From NCBI RefSeq assembly GCF_028437565.1, contig NZ_JAMRYR010000003.1, positions 62,001 to 126,000 on the forward strand: a stretch of 64,000 nt of DNA, in the 5' to 3' direction. The position numbers and the translations under genes were made by a program. Positions 36,014 through 46,606 of this stretch are shown piece by piece. The DNA is from Actinomyces sp. B33. GTDB lineage: Bacteria > Actinomycetota > Actinomycetes > Actinomycetales > Actinomycetaceae. Below the pieces are notes generated by a model that saw only the letters and a list, made by a program, of their open reading frames with translations, had not been told where the DNA came from and did no database searches. Position 1 is the stretch's first letter. Every line of letters starts with the position of its first letter.

Positions 36014-36930
36014 CCCGGCCCCGGATCCTGCCCGTCCCCGACGCGCTCGTCGGCGAGCGCGTCGACGCCGCCCTGTCGCGGATGCTCGGCATGTCGCGCA
36101 GCCGCTGCGCCGACCTCGCCGCCGACGGCCTCGTCCTCGTCAACGGGGCCCCTGCCTCGAAATCCGATCGCCTGACCGCCGTCGACCTCCTCGAGGTGAC
36201 GATCCCCGAACCCGACGACGCACCCGCGCCGGTGACCGGCATGGACATCCTCTACGACGACGACGACCTCGTCGTCGTCGACAAGCCCGTCGGCGTCGCC
36301 GCCCACACCGGCCCCGGATGGGACGGGCCGACCGTCCTGGGCAACCTCGAAGCCGCGGGCTACCGGATCACCGGCTACGGCCCGCCCGAGCGCCAGGGGA
36401 TCGTCCACCGCCTCGACGTGGGGACGTCCGGCGCGATGATGGTCGCGAAATCCGAACTCGCCTACTCGGTGATGAAAAGGGCGTTCAAGGAGCGCACGGT
36501 CCGCAAGATCTACCACGCGGTCGTCGCCGGCCACCCCGATCCGGCCTCCGGCACGATCGACGCCCCCATCGGGCGCCACCCCTCGCGCGAGTGGCGCATG
36601 GCCGTCGTCGACGGCGGCAAGAGGGCCGTCACCCACTACGACACCCTCGAGCTCATGGCCGGCGCGGCCCTCCTCGACATCCACCTGGAGACCGGGCGCA
36701 CCCACCAGATCCGCGTCCACATGGCGGCTGTCGGCCACCCGTGCGTCGGCGACGTCTTCTACGGGGCCGATCCCGTCGCGGCCGACAGGCTCGGGCTCGG
36801 CCGGCAGTGGCTCCACGCCGTCGAGCTCGGGTTCTCCCACCCGAGGACTGGGCTGGCGACGACGGTCCGGTCGCCCTACCCGGAGGATCTGCGCCGCGCC
36901 CTCGACCGCCTGCGGGAGGCCCGGCGATGA
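36010..36930 (+). CDS. rluD: RluD-family 23S rRNA pseudouridine synthase
   Basis: 306 residues: an N-terminal S4 RNA-binding domain ([24 protein letters not shown]) and a pseudouridine synthase domain with the catalytic Asp in [18 protein letters not shown] and [15 protein letters not shown]. It probably modifies helix 69 of 23S rRNA, though RluA/C/D specificity cannot be settled by eye. lspA-rluD pairing is conserved in actinobacteria. Confidence 0.93.
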   Translation: MTRPRILPVPDALVGERVDAALSRMLGMSRSRCADLAADGLVLVNGAPASKSDRLTAVDLLEVTIPEPDDAPAPVTGMDILYDDDDLVVVDKPVGVAAHTGPGWDGPTVLGNLEAAGYRITGYGPPERQGIVHRLDVGTSGAMMVAKSELAYSVMKRAFKERTVRKIYHAVVAGHPDPASGTIDAPIGRHPSREWRMAVVDGGKRAVTHYDTLELMAGAALLDIHLETGRTHQIRVHMAAVGHPCVGDVFYGADPVAADRLGLGRQWLHAVELGFSHPRTGLATTVRSPYPEDLRRALDRLREARR

Positions 36931-37427
36931 ACGGGCCGACGCCGGCCCCCGGCGCGCAGGTGCGCGTCGTCGAGGCCACGACGCGGGACCAGCGCCTCGC
37001 GTCCCTGGCGGTGCGCTGGGAGGTCTTCGTCGTCGAGCAGGGCTGCCCCCTCGTCCTCGAGATCGACGCGAGGGACATGCGCGACGACGTCGTCCACCTC
37101 AACGCGGTCGACCCCAGCGGCCTGACGGTCGGCACCTGCCGGATCATCCCCGACGCCCCCGGGCGCTACCACCTCGGCAGGATCGCCGTCCTCGCCGGGC
37201 ATCGGGGCCGGCGCGTGGGCGCCGCCCTCGTCGAGGCCATGCACGCGGCCATCGCGGCGCGAACCCCGGTCGGGGGGTCGGCGCTCGTCCTCCTCGACGC
37301 CCAGGTGCGCGCCCGCGGCTTCTACGAGGCCCTCGGGTACGCGATCACGAGCGGCGAGGTCTTCATGGACGCCGGCATCGAGCACGTCGAGATGGCCCGC
37401 AGCATCGAGGGCACCCTCTCCAGGTGA
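36927..37427 (+). CDS. GNAT family N-acetyltransferase (ElaA-like)
   Basis: 166 residues with the GNAT fold: [12 protein letters not shown] near the N-terminus as in ElaA/YjcF proteins, the acetyl-CoA loop [20 protein letters not shown] (motif A) and a C-terminal [28 protein letters not shown]. The substrate is unknown. ATGA overlap with rluD makes it the last gene of this run; dnaE follows with its own start. Confidence 0.9.
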   Translation: MNGPTPAPGAQVRVVEATTRDQRLASLAVRWEVFVVEQGCPLVLEIDARDMRDDVVHLNAVDPSGLTVGTCRIIPDAPGRYHLGRIAVLAGHRGRRVGAALVEAMHAAIAARTPVGGSALVLLDAQVRARGFYEALGYAITSGEVFMDAGIEHVEMARSIEGTLSR

Positions 37428-37440
37428 GAGCCTCGGAGGC

Positions 37441-37446
37441 TACGAT
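37441..37446 (+). promoter_or_regulatory. -10 box for leaderless dnaE
   Basis: TACGAT, then 7 bases, then ATG 37454; no Shine-Dalgarno between the GNAT gene and dnaE. Confidence 0.5.
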
Positions 37447-37453
37447 CTGACAC

Positions 37454-40400
37454 ATGGCTACAGACTCCTTCGTCCACCTGCACAACCACTCCGAGTACTC
37501 GATGCTCGACGGGGCGGCGAAGACCAAGGCCATGGCCGAGGAGGCCGCCCGTCTCGGGCAACCCGCCATCGGCCTCACCGACCACGGCTACCTCTTCGGC
37601 GCCTACGACTTCTACTCGAACTGCGTCAAGGCCGGCGTCAAGCCGATCATCGGCCTCGAGGCCTACGTGACGCCGGGGACCAGCCGCTTCGACCGGCAGA
37701 AGGTCACGTGGGGGGAGCCCTGGCAGCGCGGCGACGACGTGTCCGCCTCGGGCTCGTACAACCACCTGACGCTCATCGCCTACTCGACCCAGGGGATGCA
37801 CAACCTCTTCAGGCTCGGCTCGTACGCCTCCACCGAGGGCCAGTTCGGCAAGTGGCCGCGCGCCGACAAAGAGCTCCTGAGCCGGTTCCACGAGGGGCTC
37901 ATCGTCTTCACCGGATGCCCCTCGGGCGCCGTCCAGACCCGCCTGCGCCTGGGGCAGTGGGACGAGGCCGTCCGCGAGGCCGCGGAGCTGCGCGACATCT
38001 TCGGGCCCGAGAACTTCTACGTCGAGCTCATGGATCACGGCATCGAGTTCGAGCGGCGCACCCAGAAGCAGCTCCTCGAGCTCGCCGAGCTGATGAAGGC
38101 CCCGCTCGTGGCGACCAACGACGCCCACTACGTCAAGCGGGAGGACCGCAAGATCCAGGACGCCCTCCTGTGCATCAACTCCGGATCGCGGATCAACGAC
38201 CCCGACCGCTTCAAATTCGACGGCGACGGCTACTACATCCGCCCCAGCGAGGAGATGCGCGAGATCTGGAAGGAGCTCCCCCAGGCGTGCAACTCCACCC
38301 TGGAGATCGCCGAGCGCTGCGAGGTCTCCTTCACCACGACCGCCGAGGGCGCGAACTACATGCCGGAATTCCCCGTGCCCGAGGGCGAGGACAAGACCTC
38401 GTGGTTCATCAAGGAGGTCGAGCGCGGCCTCAACGACCGCTTCCCCCAGGGGATCCCCGACGACGTGCGCAAGCAGGCGGAGTACGAGCAGAACGTCATC
38501 ATCTCGATGGGGTTCCCCGGCTACTTCCTCACCGTCGCCGACTACATCAACTGGGCCAAGTCCGAGGGGATCCGCGTGGGCCCTGGGCGAGGCTCGGGTG
38601 CCGGATCGATGGTCGCCTACGCGATGAAGATCACCGAGCTCAACCCCCTCGAGCACGGCCTGATCTTCGAGAGGTTCCTCAACCCCGAGCGCATCTCGAT
38701 GCCCGACTTCGATGTCGACTTCGACGAGCGCCGCCGCGACGAGGTCATCGAGTACGTCAAGCGCAAGTACGGCGAGGACCGGATCAGCCAGGTCGTCACC
38801 TACGGGACGATCAAGACGAAGCAGGCCCTCAAGGACTCCGCGCGCATCCTCGGCAGGGACTTCAAGGTCGGCGAGCAGCTGACCAAGGCCCTGCCCCCGG
38901 CGATCATGGGCAAGGACATCTCGGTCCACGGCATCTTCGACCAGAAGGACAAGCGCTACGCCGAGGCCACCGAGTTCCGCAAGTTCTACGAGGACAACCC
39001 CGACATCCACGAGGTCGTCGACTACGCCCTCGGCCTGGAGGGCCTGACCCGCCAGTGGGGCGTCCACGCGTGCGCCGTCATCATGAGCTCCCACGTCCTC
39101 ACCGACATCATCCCCATCATGAAGCGCCCCCAGGACGGGGCGATCATCACCCAGTTCGACTACCCGACGTGCGAGACCCTCGGCCTGCTCAAGATGGACT
39201 TCCTCGGCCTGCGCAACCTCACGGTCATCTCGGACGCGCTGGAGAACATCGCCCTCAACGGCAAGCCCGACCCGGACCTCGACCACCTCGACACGGCAGA
39301 CAAGGCCACCTACGAGCTGCTGTCGCGCGGGGACACCCTCGGCGTCTTCCAGCTCGACGGCGGCGGGATGCGCGACTTGCTCAAGCTCATGAAGCCCGAC
39401 AACTTCGAGGACATCTCGGCCGTCGGCGCCCTCTACCGGCCCGGCCCCATGGGCGCGAACTCGCACACGAACTACGCCCTGCGCAAGAACGGGCGCCAGG
39501 AGATCGTCCCGATCCACCCCGAGCTCGCCGAGCCCCTCGAGGAGATCCTCGGCACGACCTACGGCCTGATCGTCTATCAAGAGCAGGTCATGCAGATCGC
39601 CCAGAAGCTCGCCGGGTACACGCTCGGCCAGGCCGACATCCTGCGCAAGGCGATGGGCAAGAAGAAGAAGGAGGTCCTCGACCAGCAGTTCAAGGGCTTC
39701 CAGCAGGGCATGCTCGACAACGGCTACTCCAAGGAGTCGATCCAAGCCCTGTGGGACGTCGTCGTCCCCTTCTCCGCGTACGCCTTCAACAAGGCCCACT
39801 CGGCGGCCTACGGGCTCGTCTCCTACTGGACCGCCTACCTCAAGGCGAACTTCCCCACCGAGTACATGGCGGCCCTGCTGACCTCGACGAAGGACAACAA
39901 GGACAGGCGCGCCCTGTACCTGGCCGAATGCCGCCACATGGACATCGAGGTCCTCCAGCCCGACGTCAACGCCTCCCTGGGCAACTTCGCCCCTGACGGC
40001 GAGGCGATCCGCTTCGGCCTCAACGCCGTGCAGAACGTCGGCGCCAACGTCGTCGAGGCGATCGTCCAGACCCGCAAGGAGAAGGGCAGGTTCGCCTCCT
40101 TCCAGGACTTCCTCGACAAAGTCCCCCAGGTCGTGTGCAACAAGCGGACGATCCAATCCCTCATCAAGGCAGGCGCATTCGACTCGATGGGGCATACCCG
40201 ACGCGCGATGCTCGCCCGGTGCGACGAGGCGATCGACGCGATCATCGACGTCAAGCGCAACGAGGCGGTCGGGCAGTTCGACCTGTTCGGCGGCCTCGAC
40301 GACGACGCGGGGGGCGGCTCGTCGCTGGCCATCGAGATCCCCGACGTGCCCGAGTTCGACCGCAAGCTCAAACTCGCCCAGGAGCGCGAGATGCTCGGCC

Positions 40401-41008
40401 TGTACGTGTCTGACCATCCGCTGCGCGGCGTCGAGTCGTCGCTCGCCCGCTATCAGGACGTCGAGATCGCCCAGGTCGTCGGCGCGGACGACCCGTCGAC
40501 GATGTCCGACCGCGTCGTCAAGATCGCGGGGCTCGTGTCCGGAGTGCAGACGAAGGTCACCAAGCAGGGCAATGCGTGGGCGATCGCGACGATCGAGGAC
40601 CTGTCGGGCTCGGTCGAGGTTCTGTTCTTCCCGCGCTCCTACGACACGATCCAGTCCTACCTCGCCCAGGACATCATCGTCCAGGTCGAGGGGAAGGTGA
40701 ACGTCCGGGACGAGGGGATGGCCGTCTACGGCCAGTCGATGACGCTCCTCGACCTGTCGGACGGCTCCGACCTGCCCCTCGACCTCCAGTTGGCGACCTC
40801 CAGGTGCACGCCCGATCTGCTCACCCGCCTGCGCGGCGTCCTCGAGGCCTTCCCCGGCGGGTCGCCGGTGCGCCTCCACCTGCGCGAGCCCGGGCGCACG
40901 ACGGTCGTCGAGCTCGACCCGAAGCTCAGAGTCGCCCAATCCAGCGCGTTCTTCTCCCATGTCAAGGCCGTCGTCGGACTCGACGGGGTGATGAACCAGG
41001 GGGGCTGA
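37454..41008 (+). CDS. dnaE: DNA polymerase III alpha subunit
   Basis: Replicative polymerase of 1184 residues: N-terminal PHP domain (HLHNHSEYSMLDG, GLTDHGYLFG, with most metal ligands retained, so the proofreading nuclease may be active), polymerase core with catalytic Asp418 and Asp420 in PDFDVDFDE, GPGRGSGAGSM, the thumb/fingers, helix-hairpin-helix, a beta-clamp-binding region after QFDLFGG, and a C-terminal OB domain (KIAGLVSGVQTKVTKQGN). It is the DnaE1 type. The transcript appears leaderless. Confidence 0.97.
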   Translation: MATDSFVHLHNHSEYSMLDGAAKTKAMAEEAARLGQPAIGLTDHGYLFGAYDFYSNCVKAGVKPIIGLEAYVTPGTSRFDRQKVTWGEPWQRGDDVSASGSYNHLTLIAYSTQGMHNLFRLGSYASTEGQFGKWPRADKELLSRFHEGLIVFTGCPSGAVQTRLRLGQWDEAVREAAELRDIFGPENFYVELMDHGIEFERRTQKQLLELAELMKAPLVATNDAHYVKREDRKIQDALLCINSGSRINDPDRFKFDGDGYYIRPSEEMREIWKELPQACNSTLEIAERCEVSFTTTAEGANYMPEFPVPEGEDKTSWFIKEVERGLNDRFPQGIPDDVRKQAEYEQNVIISMGFPGYFLTVADYINWAKSEGIRVGPGRGSGAGSMVAYAMKITELNPLEHGLIFERFLNPERISMPDFDVDFDERRRDEVIEYVKRKYGEDRISQVVTYGTIKTKQALKDSARILGRDFKVGEQLTKALPPAIMGKDISVHGIFDQKDKRYAEATEFRKFYEDNPDIHEVVDYALGLEGLTRQWGVHACAVIMSSHVLTDIIPIMKRPQDGAIITQFDYPTCETLGLLKMDFLGLRNLTVISDALENIALNGKPDPDLDHLDTADKATYELLSRGDTLGVFQLDGGGMRDLLKLMKPDNFEDISAVGALYRPGPMGANSHTNYALRKNGRQEIVPIHPELAEPLEEILGTTYGLIVYQEQVMQIAQKLAGYTLGQADILRKAMGKKKKEVLDQQFKGFQQGMLDNGYSKESIQALWDVVVPFSAYAFNKAHSAAYGLVSYWTAYLKANFPTEYMAALLTSTKDNKDRRALYLAECRHMDIEVLQPDVNASLGNFAPDGEAIRFGLNAVQNVGANVVEAIVQTRKEKGRFASFQDFLDKVPQVVCNKRTIQSLIKAGAFDSMGHTRRAMLARCDEAIDAIIDVKRNEAVGQFDLFGGLDDDAGGGSSLAIEIPDVPEFDRKLKLAQEREMLGLYVSDHPLRGVESSLARYQDVEIAQVVGADDPSTMSDRVVKIAGLVSGVQTKVTKQGNAWAIATIEDLSGSVEVLFFPRSYDTIQSYLAQDIIVQVEGKVNVRDEGMAVYGQSMTLLDLSDGSDLPLDLQLATSRCTPDLLTRLRGVLEAFPGGSPVRLHLREPGRTTVVELDPKLRVAQSSAFFSHVKAVVGLDGVMNQGG

Positions 41009-41016
41009 TCGGCCGG

Positions 41017-41250
41017 TCAGCCGACGACGCGCACGCGCGCGGCGAGGAGCCCCCCGGGAGCGTCCACCTCGACGAGATCGCCGTCGGCGAGCCGGTGCCC
41101 CCGGCGGGTGTCGATCGAGCCGTTGACGACGACGTCGCCGCCCTGGACCATGGCGCGCGCCATGGCGCCGTCCTCGGCCAGGCCCGCGAGTTTGAGGAAT
41201 TGGCCGAGCCTGATCTCGCCGGTGACGTCGACAACGGGGGGCTCGGGCAT
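41017..41250 (-). CDS. S4-domain RNA-binding protein (YbcJ-like)
   Basis: 77-residue protein that is essentially one S4 domain: IRLGQFLKLAGLAEDGAMARAMVQGGDVVVNGSIDTRR split over residues 13-50. Small S4 proteins of this class bind structured RNA; the partner is unknown. GGAGGAG places the start at ATG 41250 rather than an ATG 14 codons earlier. It is convergent with dnaE and divergent from hisD. Confidence 0.87.
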   Translation of the reverse strand: MPEPPVVDVTGEIRLGQFLKLAGLAEDGAMARAMVQGGDVVVNGSIDTRRGHRLADGDLVEVDAPGGLLAARVRVVG

Positions 41251-41290
41251 GATCTCCTCCAACGGACGAGGGCGGACGCGGTCGCCGGCC

Positions 41291-41296
41291 ATTATC
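41291..41296 (-). promoter_or_regulatory. -10 box for the S4-domain gene
   Basis: GATAAT on the minus strand with an upstream TGG (extended -10 type). It gives a leader of about 35 nt ending in GGAGGAG before ATG 41250, consistent with the chosen start. Confidence 0.5.
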
Positions 41297-41369
41297 CCAT
41301 CGGCGCGGGATCCCAGCGGCCCGGCGGTCCGCGCCCCGGTTGTCGGGGCCGTCGACGACGATCATCGCC

Positions 41370-41375
41370 TACCCT
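41370..41375 (+). promoter_or_regulatory. -10 box for the his operon
   Basis: TACCCT, 6 bases, then ATG 41382 of hisD; no Shine-Dalgarno. No histidine-rich leader peptide or T-box is visible upstream. Confidence 0.55.
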
Positions 41376-41381
41376 GGCACC

Positions 41382-42704
41382 ATGAAGCGCATTGATCTGA
41401 CCGGCCGACGCGTCTCGGCCGCAGAACTCGCCCGCGTCCTGCCCCGGGCCGCCCTCGACACCGCCGGGGCCGCCCGGGTCGTCGCCCCGATCATCGATCG
41501 GGTCCGCGACGAGGGGGCCCCCGTCCTCTACGAGCTCGCCGAGCGCTTCGACCGCGTCCGCCCCGAGCGGCTGCGCGTGCCCGCGCGTGCCCTCGACGAC
41601 GCCCTCGCGGGCCTCGACCCCGCCGTGCGCGCCGCGCTGGAGACCGCCATCGCGCACGCGCGCATCGGCCACGCCCAGCAGATGCCCGTCGGCGCCGAGG
41701 CGACGATCGTCCCCGGCGGCACCATCGTCCAGCGGTGGCTGCCCGTCTCCCGCGTCGGCCTGTACGTCCCCGGGGGTCTGGCCGTCTACCCGTCGTCCGT
41801 CGTCATGAACGCCGTCGCCGCCCAGGTCGCCGGCGTCGGCTCCATCGCCCTGGCCTCCCCGCCGCAGGCGGACTTCTCGGGCCTGCCCCACCCGACGATC
41901 CTCGCGGCCTGCGCCCTCCTGGGGATCGACGAGGTGTGGGCGGTCGGCGGTGCCCAGGCGATCGCCGCCCTCGCCCTCGGCGTCGTCGACGGCGACGACG
42001 AGCTCGCCCGCGTCGACGTCGTCACGGGCCCCGGGAACATCTACGTCGCCGCCGCCAAGCGCCTCGTCCAGGGCGAGGTCGGCATCGACGCCGAGGCGGG
42101 CACGACCGAGATCGCCGTCCTCGCCGACGACTCCGCCGACCCCGTCTTCGTCGCCGCCGACCTCATCAGCCAGGCCGAGCACGACCCGGCCGCCGCTTCC
42201 GTCCTCGTCACCGACTCGCCGGCCCTGGCCGACGCCGTCGACGAGCAGATCGCCATCCAGGCCCGCCGGACCCTCCACACTGAGCGGATCCTCACCGCCC
42301 TCGACGGCCCCCAGTCCGGCATCGTCCTCGTCGACGACCTCGACGAGGGTCTGCGCGTCGTCGACGCCTACGGGGCCGAGCACCTCGAGATCCACACGGC
42401 GAACGCCCGCGAGGACGCCCTGCGGGTGCGCAACGCCGGGGCGATCTTCGTCGGCCCCTACTCGCCGGTGCCCCTGGGCGACTACGTCGCCGGATCCAAC
42501 CACGTCCTGCCGACCGGGGGCACCTCCCGCTTCGCCTCCGGGCTCAACGTCACCCAGTACCTGCGCAGCCAGCAGGTCGTCGAGTACACGGCGGACGCCC
42601 TCGACGCCCTGACCGACGACCTCGTCGCCCTGGCCGAGGCCGAGGGCCTGCCCGCCCACGGGGCCGCCGCCCGGATCCGCCGCGCCCGGGGAGGACGCCG
42701 ATGA
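41382..42704 (+). CDS. hisD: histidinol dehydrogenase
   Basis: Last two oxidations of histidine synthesis, zinc- and NAD-dependent. 440 residues with the signature [35 protein letters not shown], the zinc/base residues in SQAEHDP and [28 protein letters not shown] (written here in parts). It leads the operon on an apparently leaderless mRNA and overlaps hisC by ATGA. Confidence 0.97.
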   Translation: MKRIDLTGRRVSAAELARVLPRAALDTAGAARVVAPIIDRVRDEGAPVLYELAERFDRVRPERLRVPARALDDALAGLDPAVRAALETAIAHARIGHAQQMPVGAEATIVPGGTIVQRWLPVSRVGLYVPGGLAVYPSSVVMNAVAAQVAGVGSIALASPPQADFSGLPHPTILAACALLGIDEVWAVGGAQAIAALALGVVDGDDELARVDVVTGPGNIYVAAAKRLVQGEVGIDAEAGTTEIAVLADDSADPVFVAADLISQAEHDPAAASVLVTDSPALADAVDEQIAIQARRTLHTERILTALDGPQSGIVLVDDLDEGLRVVDAYGAEHLEIHTANAREDALRVRNAGAIFVGPYSPVPLGDYVAGSNHVLPTGGTSRFASGLNVTQYLRSQQVVEYTADALDALTDDLVALAEAEGLPAHGAAARIRRARGGRR

Positions 42705-43816
42705 CCCGCCTGCCCGTGCGCGCCGACCTCGCCGGACTCGAGCCCTACGGCGCCCCGCAACTCGACGTTCCCGTGCGCCTCAACGTCAACGAGAACCCCT
42801 ACGCCCCCTCGCCCGACGTCGTCGACGACATCGCCCGGTCCGTCGCGCGGGCCGCCGCCGGCCTCAACCGCTACCCGGACCGGGATTTCTCGGAGCTGCG
42901 AGCGGCACTGGCCGACTACCTCGCCGCCGAGTCCGGCGTGCGACTCGACCCCGCGCTCATCTGGGCCGCCAACGGGTCGAACGAGGTGATGACCCAGATC
43001 CTCCAGGCCTTCGGCGGCCCCGGCCGCACCGTCGTCTCGTTCGCTCCGACCTACTCGATGTACCACGAGTACGCGCGGGACACGAGCACCCGGTGGGTCC
43101 AGGGATCCCGGCGCGCCGACCACTGCCTCGACCTCGAGGAGGTCGAGCGGATCCTGCGGGCCGAGCGGCCCTCCGTGGTGCTCCTGGCCAGCCCGAACAA
43201 CCCGACGGGCACATCCCTGCCCGTCGAGGACCAGCGGCGCGTCCTCGATCTCGCCGCCGGAACGGGCCCGCTCGTCGACGGGGGGCCGAGCGCCTCCCTC
43301 GTCGTCGTCGACGAGGCCTACGGGGAGTTCCGCCGCGACGGGGTGCCCTCGGCCCTCGAGCTGCTCGCCGACCACCCGCACCTCGTCGTCTCCCGGACGA
43401 TGTCGAAGGCCTTCGGGATGGCGGGCCTGCGCCTGGGCTACATGGCGTGCGACCGGCGGATCATCGACGCCGTCATGCTCGTGCGACTGCCCTACCACCT
43501 GTCCGCCGTCACCCAGGCGGCCGCCCTGGCGGCCCTGCGCCACAGGGACGAGCTCATGGCCCAGGTCGCGGGCCTGCGCGCCGAGCGCGACGGCCTCGTC
43601 GACTGGCTGCGCTCCAAGGGCTTCGACGCCCTCGACTCCGACGCGAACTTCGTCCTCTTCGGACGCTTCGACGACCGCGACGCCGTCTTCCGCGCCCTGC
43701 TCGACCGGGGCGTCCTCATCCGCGTCGTTGGGCCCGACGGGTGGCTGCGCGTCAGCGTCGGCACCCCCGAGGAGACTCGCGCCTTCACCACAGCACTCGA
43801 GGAGATCACCGCATGA
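42701..43816 (+). CDS. hisC: histidinol-phosphate aminotransferase
   Basis: PLP-dependent transamination of imidazole acetol phosphate. 371 residues, fold type [14 protein letters not shown] near the N-terminus, [28 protein letters not shown] and the PLP lysine in [17 protein letters not shown], with the C-terminal Arg in [10 protein letters not shown]. Overlaps hisD and hisB by 4 bases each. Confidence 0.96.
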   Translation: MTRLPVRADLAGLEPYGAPQLDVPVRLNVNENPYAPSPDVVDDIARSVARAAAGLNRYPDRDFSELRAALADYLAAESGVRLDPALIWAANGSNEVMTQILQAFGGPGRTVVSFAPTYSMYHEYARDTSTRWVQGSRRADHCLDLEEVERILRAERPSVVLLASPNNPTGTSLPVEDQRRVLDLAAGTGPLVDGGPSASLVVVDEAYGEFRRDGVPSALELLADHPHLVVSRTMSKAFGMAGLRLGYMACDRRIIDAVMLVRLPYHLSAVTQAAALAALRHRDELMAQVAGLRAERDGLVDWLRSKGFDALDSDANFVLFGRFDDRDAVFRALLDRGVLIRVVGPDGWLRVSVGTPEETRAFTTALEEITA

Positions 43817-44418
43817 ACGCCCCCCGCACCGCCGTCATCGACCGGGCGACCTCGGAATCGAGGATCCACCTTGAACTCGACCTCGACGGCACCGGCCGCA
43901 CGGACATCTCGACGTCGGTCCCCTTCTACGACCACATGCTCACCGCCCTGGGCAAGCACTCCCTCATCGATCTGACCGTCCGCGCCGAGGGCGACATCGA
44001 CGTCGACGTCCACCACACGGTCGAGGACACGGCGATCTGCCTGGGCCTGGCCCTCAAGGAGGCCCTGGGGGACAAGCGGGGGATCCGCCGCTTCGCCGAC
44101 GCCACCGTCCCCCTCGACGAGGCCCTCGCGCGGGCCGTCGTCGACGTCGCGGGCCGCCCCTACGTCGTCCACTCGGGCGAGCCCGCCGGTCAGGAGTACC
44201 ACCTGATCGGCGGCCACTACACGGGGTCGATGACCCGTCACGTCTTCGAGTCCCTGACCTTCAACTCCGGGATCTGCCTGCACATGACGGTTCTCGCCGG
44301 GCGCGATCCCCATCACATCGTCGAGGCCCAGTTCAAGGCCCTCGCGCGGGCTCTGCGCACGGCCGTCGAGAAGGACCCCCGGGTCGACGGGATCCCGTCG
44401 ACCAAGGGCGCGCTCTGA
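43813..44418 (+). CDS. hisB: imidazoleglycerol-phosphate dehydratase
   Basis: 201-residue monofunctional HisB with the manganese-binding repeats: [26 protein letters not shown], and [16 protein letters not shown] with [15 protein letters not shown]. No phosphatase domain is fused, as usual in actinobacteria, so histidinol phosphatase must be encoded elsewhere. Confidence 0.97.
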   Translation: MNAPRTAVIDRATSESRIHLELDLDGTGRTDISTSVPFYDHMLTALGKHSLIDLTVRAEGDIDVDVHHTVEDTAICLGLALKEALGDKRGIRRFADATVPLDEALARAVVDVAGRPYVVHSGEPAGQEYHLIGGHYTGSMTRHVFESLTFNSGICLHMTVLAGRDPHHIVEAQFKALARALRTAVEKDPRVDGIPSTKGAL

Positions 44419-44463
44419 GCGCCGTGGCCCGCGCTACAGTGGCCTGATCGGGAAGGGGCGGTG

Positions 44464-45147
44464 ATGAACGACCACGACGACATCGACGCGCAGTTCCGCG
44501 ACCTCGTCGCCGGGCTGGAGGACTCCGACGGGAGCCTCGACGCGGCGGAGGGGCCCGACGCGGGCGGGCGACCCGCCGAGGACGGTCGCGACGCCGACGA
44601 CATCCCCGTCGACGAGTCCCTCCACCTGGAGGGGGGTCGGCTCTCGGTCGGCCTCGTCCTCGCGCCGATCTCCTCGCCCGAGGCCCTCCATTCGCTCCTG
44701 TCCCTGACGGGGATCCGCGAATCCGTCGTCCGCCTCAAGCCGTGGACCGGGGTGTGGCTGCGCGTCGAGACGCGTCCCACCGCCGAGGACGAGTTCGACG
44801 ACCTGCTCGCCGACACCAAGCCGATGCCCGAGGCCGTCGACGCGGTCGCGCGCGTCGTCTCGCGCCTGTCGAAGTACGGGGCGGTCGCCCTCATGTCGTG
44901 GCTCGTCGAGGGCGAGGGCGCCGAGCCCGGCGTGTCCGGCCGGATCACGGCCCAGCGGTACGTCGCCGGCCGGCCCGAGGACCCCATCCCCGCGGGCGTC
45001 CTCCTCGGGGCCATGCCGCAGGCCGCCGAGGACCTCCTCCTGGGGCGCACCCGCCCCGGCGACTACGGCGATTCGGTGTCCTCCCAGGGCGCCAGGCGAC
45101 GCCCCGGCGGTCCCATCGGCTGGTTCACGAAGAGACGGGGGTCGTGA
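44464..45147 (+). CDS. unidentified protein within the his operon
   Basis: 227 residues, not recognised. The first 60 residues are very acidic ([13 protein letters not shown], then many Asp/Glu/Gly) and look disordered; a compact region follows (about 62-190: [46 protein letters not shown]), and the tail is basic (GWFTKRRGS). There is no signal peptide or membrane segment. GGAAGGGG precedes ATG 44464, and the stop overlaps the hisH start by one base, so it is translated with the his genes. It may be a taxon-restricted protein. Confidence 0.8.
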   Translation: MNDHDDIDAQFRDLVAGLEDSDGSLDAAEGPDAGGRPAEDGRDADDIPVDESLHLEGGRLSVGLVLAPISSPEALHSLLSLTGIRESVVRLKPWTGVWLRVETRPTAEDEFDDLLADTKPMPEAVDAVARVVSRLSKYGAVALMSWLVEGEGAEPGVSGRITAQRYVAGRPEDPIPAGVLLGAMPQAAEDLLLGRTRPGDYGDSVSSQGARRRPGGPIGWFTKRRGS

Positions 45148-45779
45148 TGGCGCGCATCGTCGTCCTCGATTACGGATCGGGGAACGTCCGCTCGGCGTGC
45201 CGGGCCCTCGAACGGGTCGGGGCCCGGGTCGAGCTGACCGCCGACGCCGACGCCGTCCTGGGGGCCGATGGGCTCTTCGTGCCCGGGGTCGGGGCCTTCG
45301 CCGCCGTCATGGCGCAGTTGCGGGCCGTCGACGCGCCGCGCCTCATCGACAGGCGACTGGCCGGCGGCAGGCCCGTCATGGGCGTGTGCGTCGGCCTTCA
45401 GGTGATGTTCGAGCGGTCCGCGGAGAAGGGCGAGCACGAGGGCCTGGGGCAGTGGCCCGGACGGGTCCTCCTCCTCGACGCCCCCGTCGTCCCCCACATG
45501 GGCTGGTCGAGGGTCGAGGCGGGGGAGGGGTCCGTCCTGTTCAGGGGGGTGGAGGACCAGCGCTTCTACTTCGTCCACTCCTACGCCGCCGTCGACGACC
45601 CCGCGGCGCTGCTCGACGGGGGGCGAACGACCCCGCCGTTGACGAGCTGGGCGGTCCACGGGGCGTCGCGATTCGTCGCCGCCGTCGAGAACGGCCCCCT
45701 GTGCGGCACCCAGTTCCACCCGGAGAAATCCGGGGACGCGGGCCTGACCCTGCTGGAGAACTGGATCGCCTCGCTCTAA
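45147..45779 (+). CDS. hisH: imidazole glycerol phosphate synthase, glutaminase subunit
   Basis: Supplies ammonia from glutamine to HisF. 210 residues, class I glutamine amidotransferase: [16 protein letters not shown], oxyanion/nucleophile [11 protein letters not shown] (Cys81), and the His191/Glu193 pair in FHPEKSG. hisF itself is not in the window. One-base overlap with the preceding unknown gene. Confidence 0.96.
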   Translation: MARIVVLDYGSGNVRSACRALERVGARVELTADADAVLGADGLFVPGVGAFAAVMAQLRAVDAPRLIDRRLAGGRPVMGVCVGLQVMFERSAEKGEHEGLGQWPGRVLLLDAPVVPHMGWSRVEAGEGSVLFRGVEDQRFYFVHSYAAVDDPAALLDGGRTTPPLTSWAVHGASRFVAAVENGPLCGTQFHPEKSGDAGLTLLENWIASL

Positions 45780-45868
45780 GGCCCGGCCTCCCGCTCAGAG
45801 GGCCTCCTCCTCTTCCACCGTCCACCAGCGATCCGCCGAGGCGCGATCCCCCCACTGAAAGGCCCGAC

Positions 45869-46606
45869 ATGCCGGCACTCATCCTCTTGCCCGCGGTCGA
45901 TGTCGTCAACGGCCAGGCGGTCCGCCTCACGCAGGGCGAGGCCGGCACCGAGACCGTGTACGGCGCCTCGCTGGACGCGGCCCGCTCCTTCGTCGAGGAG
46001 GGGGCGCGGTGGCTGCACCTCGTCGACTTGGACGCGGCTTTCGGCCGGGGGTCGAACGCGGCCCTGCTGCAGTCGATCACCGCTCAGCTGCCGATCGACG
46101 TCGAGCTCACGGGCGGGATCCGCGACGACGAGTCCCTGCGCCGCGCGCTGGACGCTGGCGCCCGGCGGGTGAACCTCGGAACGGCGGCGATCGAGAACCC
46201 CGAGTGGACCGAGAGGGTCATCGGCCGGTTCGGCGATCGCATCGCGCTGGGGCTCGACGTGCGGGGCGAGACCCTGTCGGGGCGGGGCTGGACCACCGAG
46301 GGCCCCGATCTGTTCGAGACGATCGCCCGCTTCGACGCCGCCGGCTGCGCGCGCTACGTCGTCACCGACGTGTCGCGCGACGGGATGCTGTCGGGGCCCA
46401 ACATCGACCTCCTCGCCCGCGTGTGCGCGGCCACGGACGCGGCCGTCGTCGCCTCGGGAGGGGTCTCGTCCCTCGACGACCTCGAGGCGCTGCGGGGCCT
46501 CGTCGGCGCCGGCCTCGAGGGCGCGATCATCGGCAAGGCCCTGTACTCCGGGCGCTTCACCCTCGCCGAGGCGCTCGCGGTCGCCGGCCCCCAGGACCGG
46601 CCGTGA
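45869..46606 (+). CDS. priA: phosphoribosyl isomerase (HisA/PriA)
   Basis: 245-residue (beta-alpha)8 barrel. [21 protein letters not shown] carries the first catalytic Asp and [15 protein letters not shown] the second; [15 protein letters not shown] and [12 protein letters not shown] bind phosphate. In actinobacteria this enzyme usually serves both histidine (HisA) and tryptophan (TrpF) synthesis, and in Actinomycetaceae it has specialised several ways, so HisA-only activity is possible. GAAAGG precedes ATG 45869. GTGA overlap with the next gene. Confidence 0.93.
   Translation: MPALILLPAVDVVNGQAVRLTQGEAGTETVYGASLDAARSFVEEGARWLHLVDLDAAFGRGSNAALLQSITAQLPIDVELTGGIRDDESLRRALDAGARRVNLGTAAIENPEWTERVIGRFGDRIALGLDVRGETLSGRGWTTEGPDLFETIARFDAAGCARYVVTDVSRDGMLSGPNIDLLARVCAATDAAVVASGGVSSLDDLEALRGLVGAGLEGAIIGKALYSGRFTLAEALAVAGPQDRP

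Noticed and set aside
37322-41365. 1347-codon open frame on the minus strand across dnaE
   Set aside because: It is the antisense shadow of dnaE, created by high GC; its translation is low-complexity (Val/Asp/Gly/Glu/Arg) with no domain.
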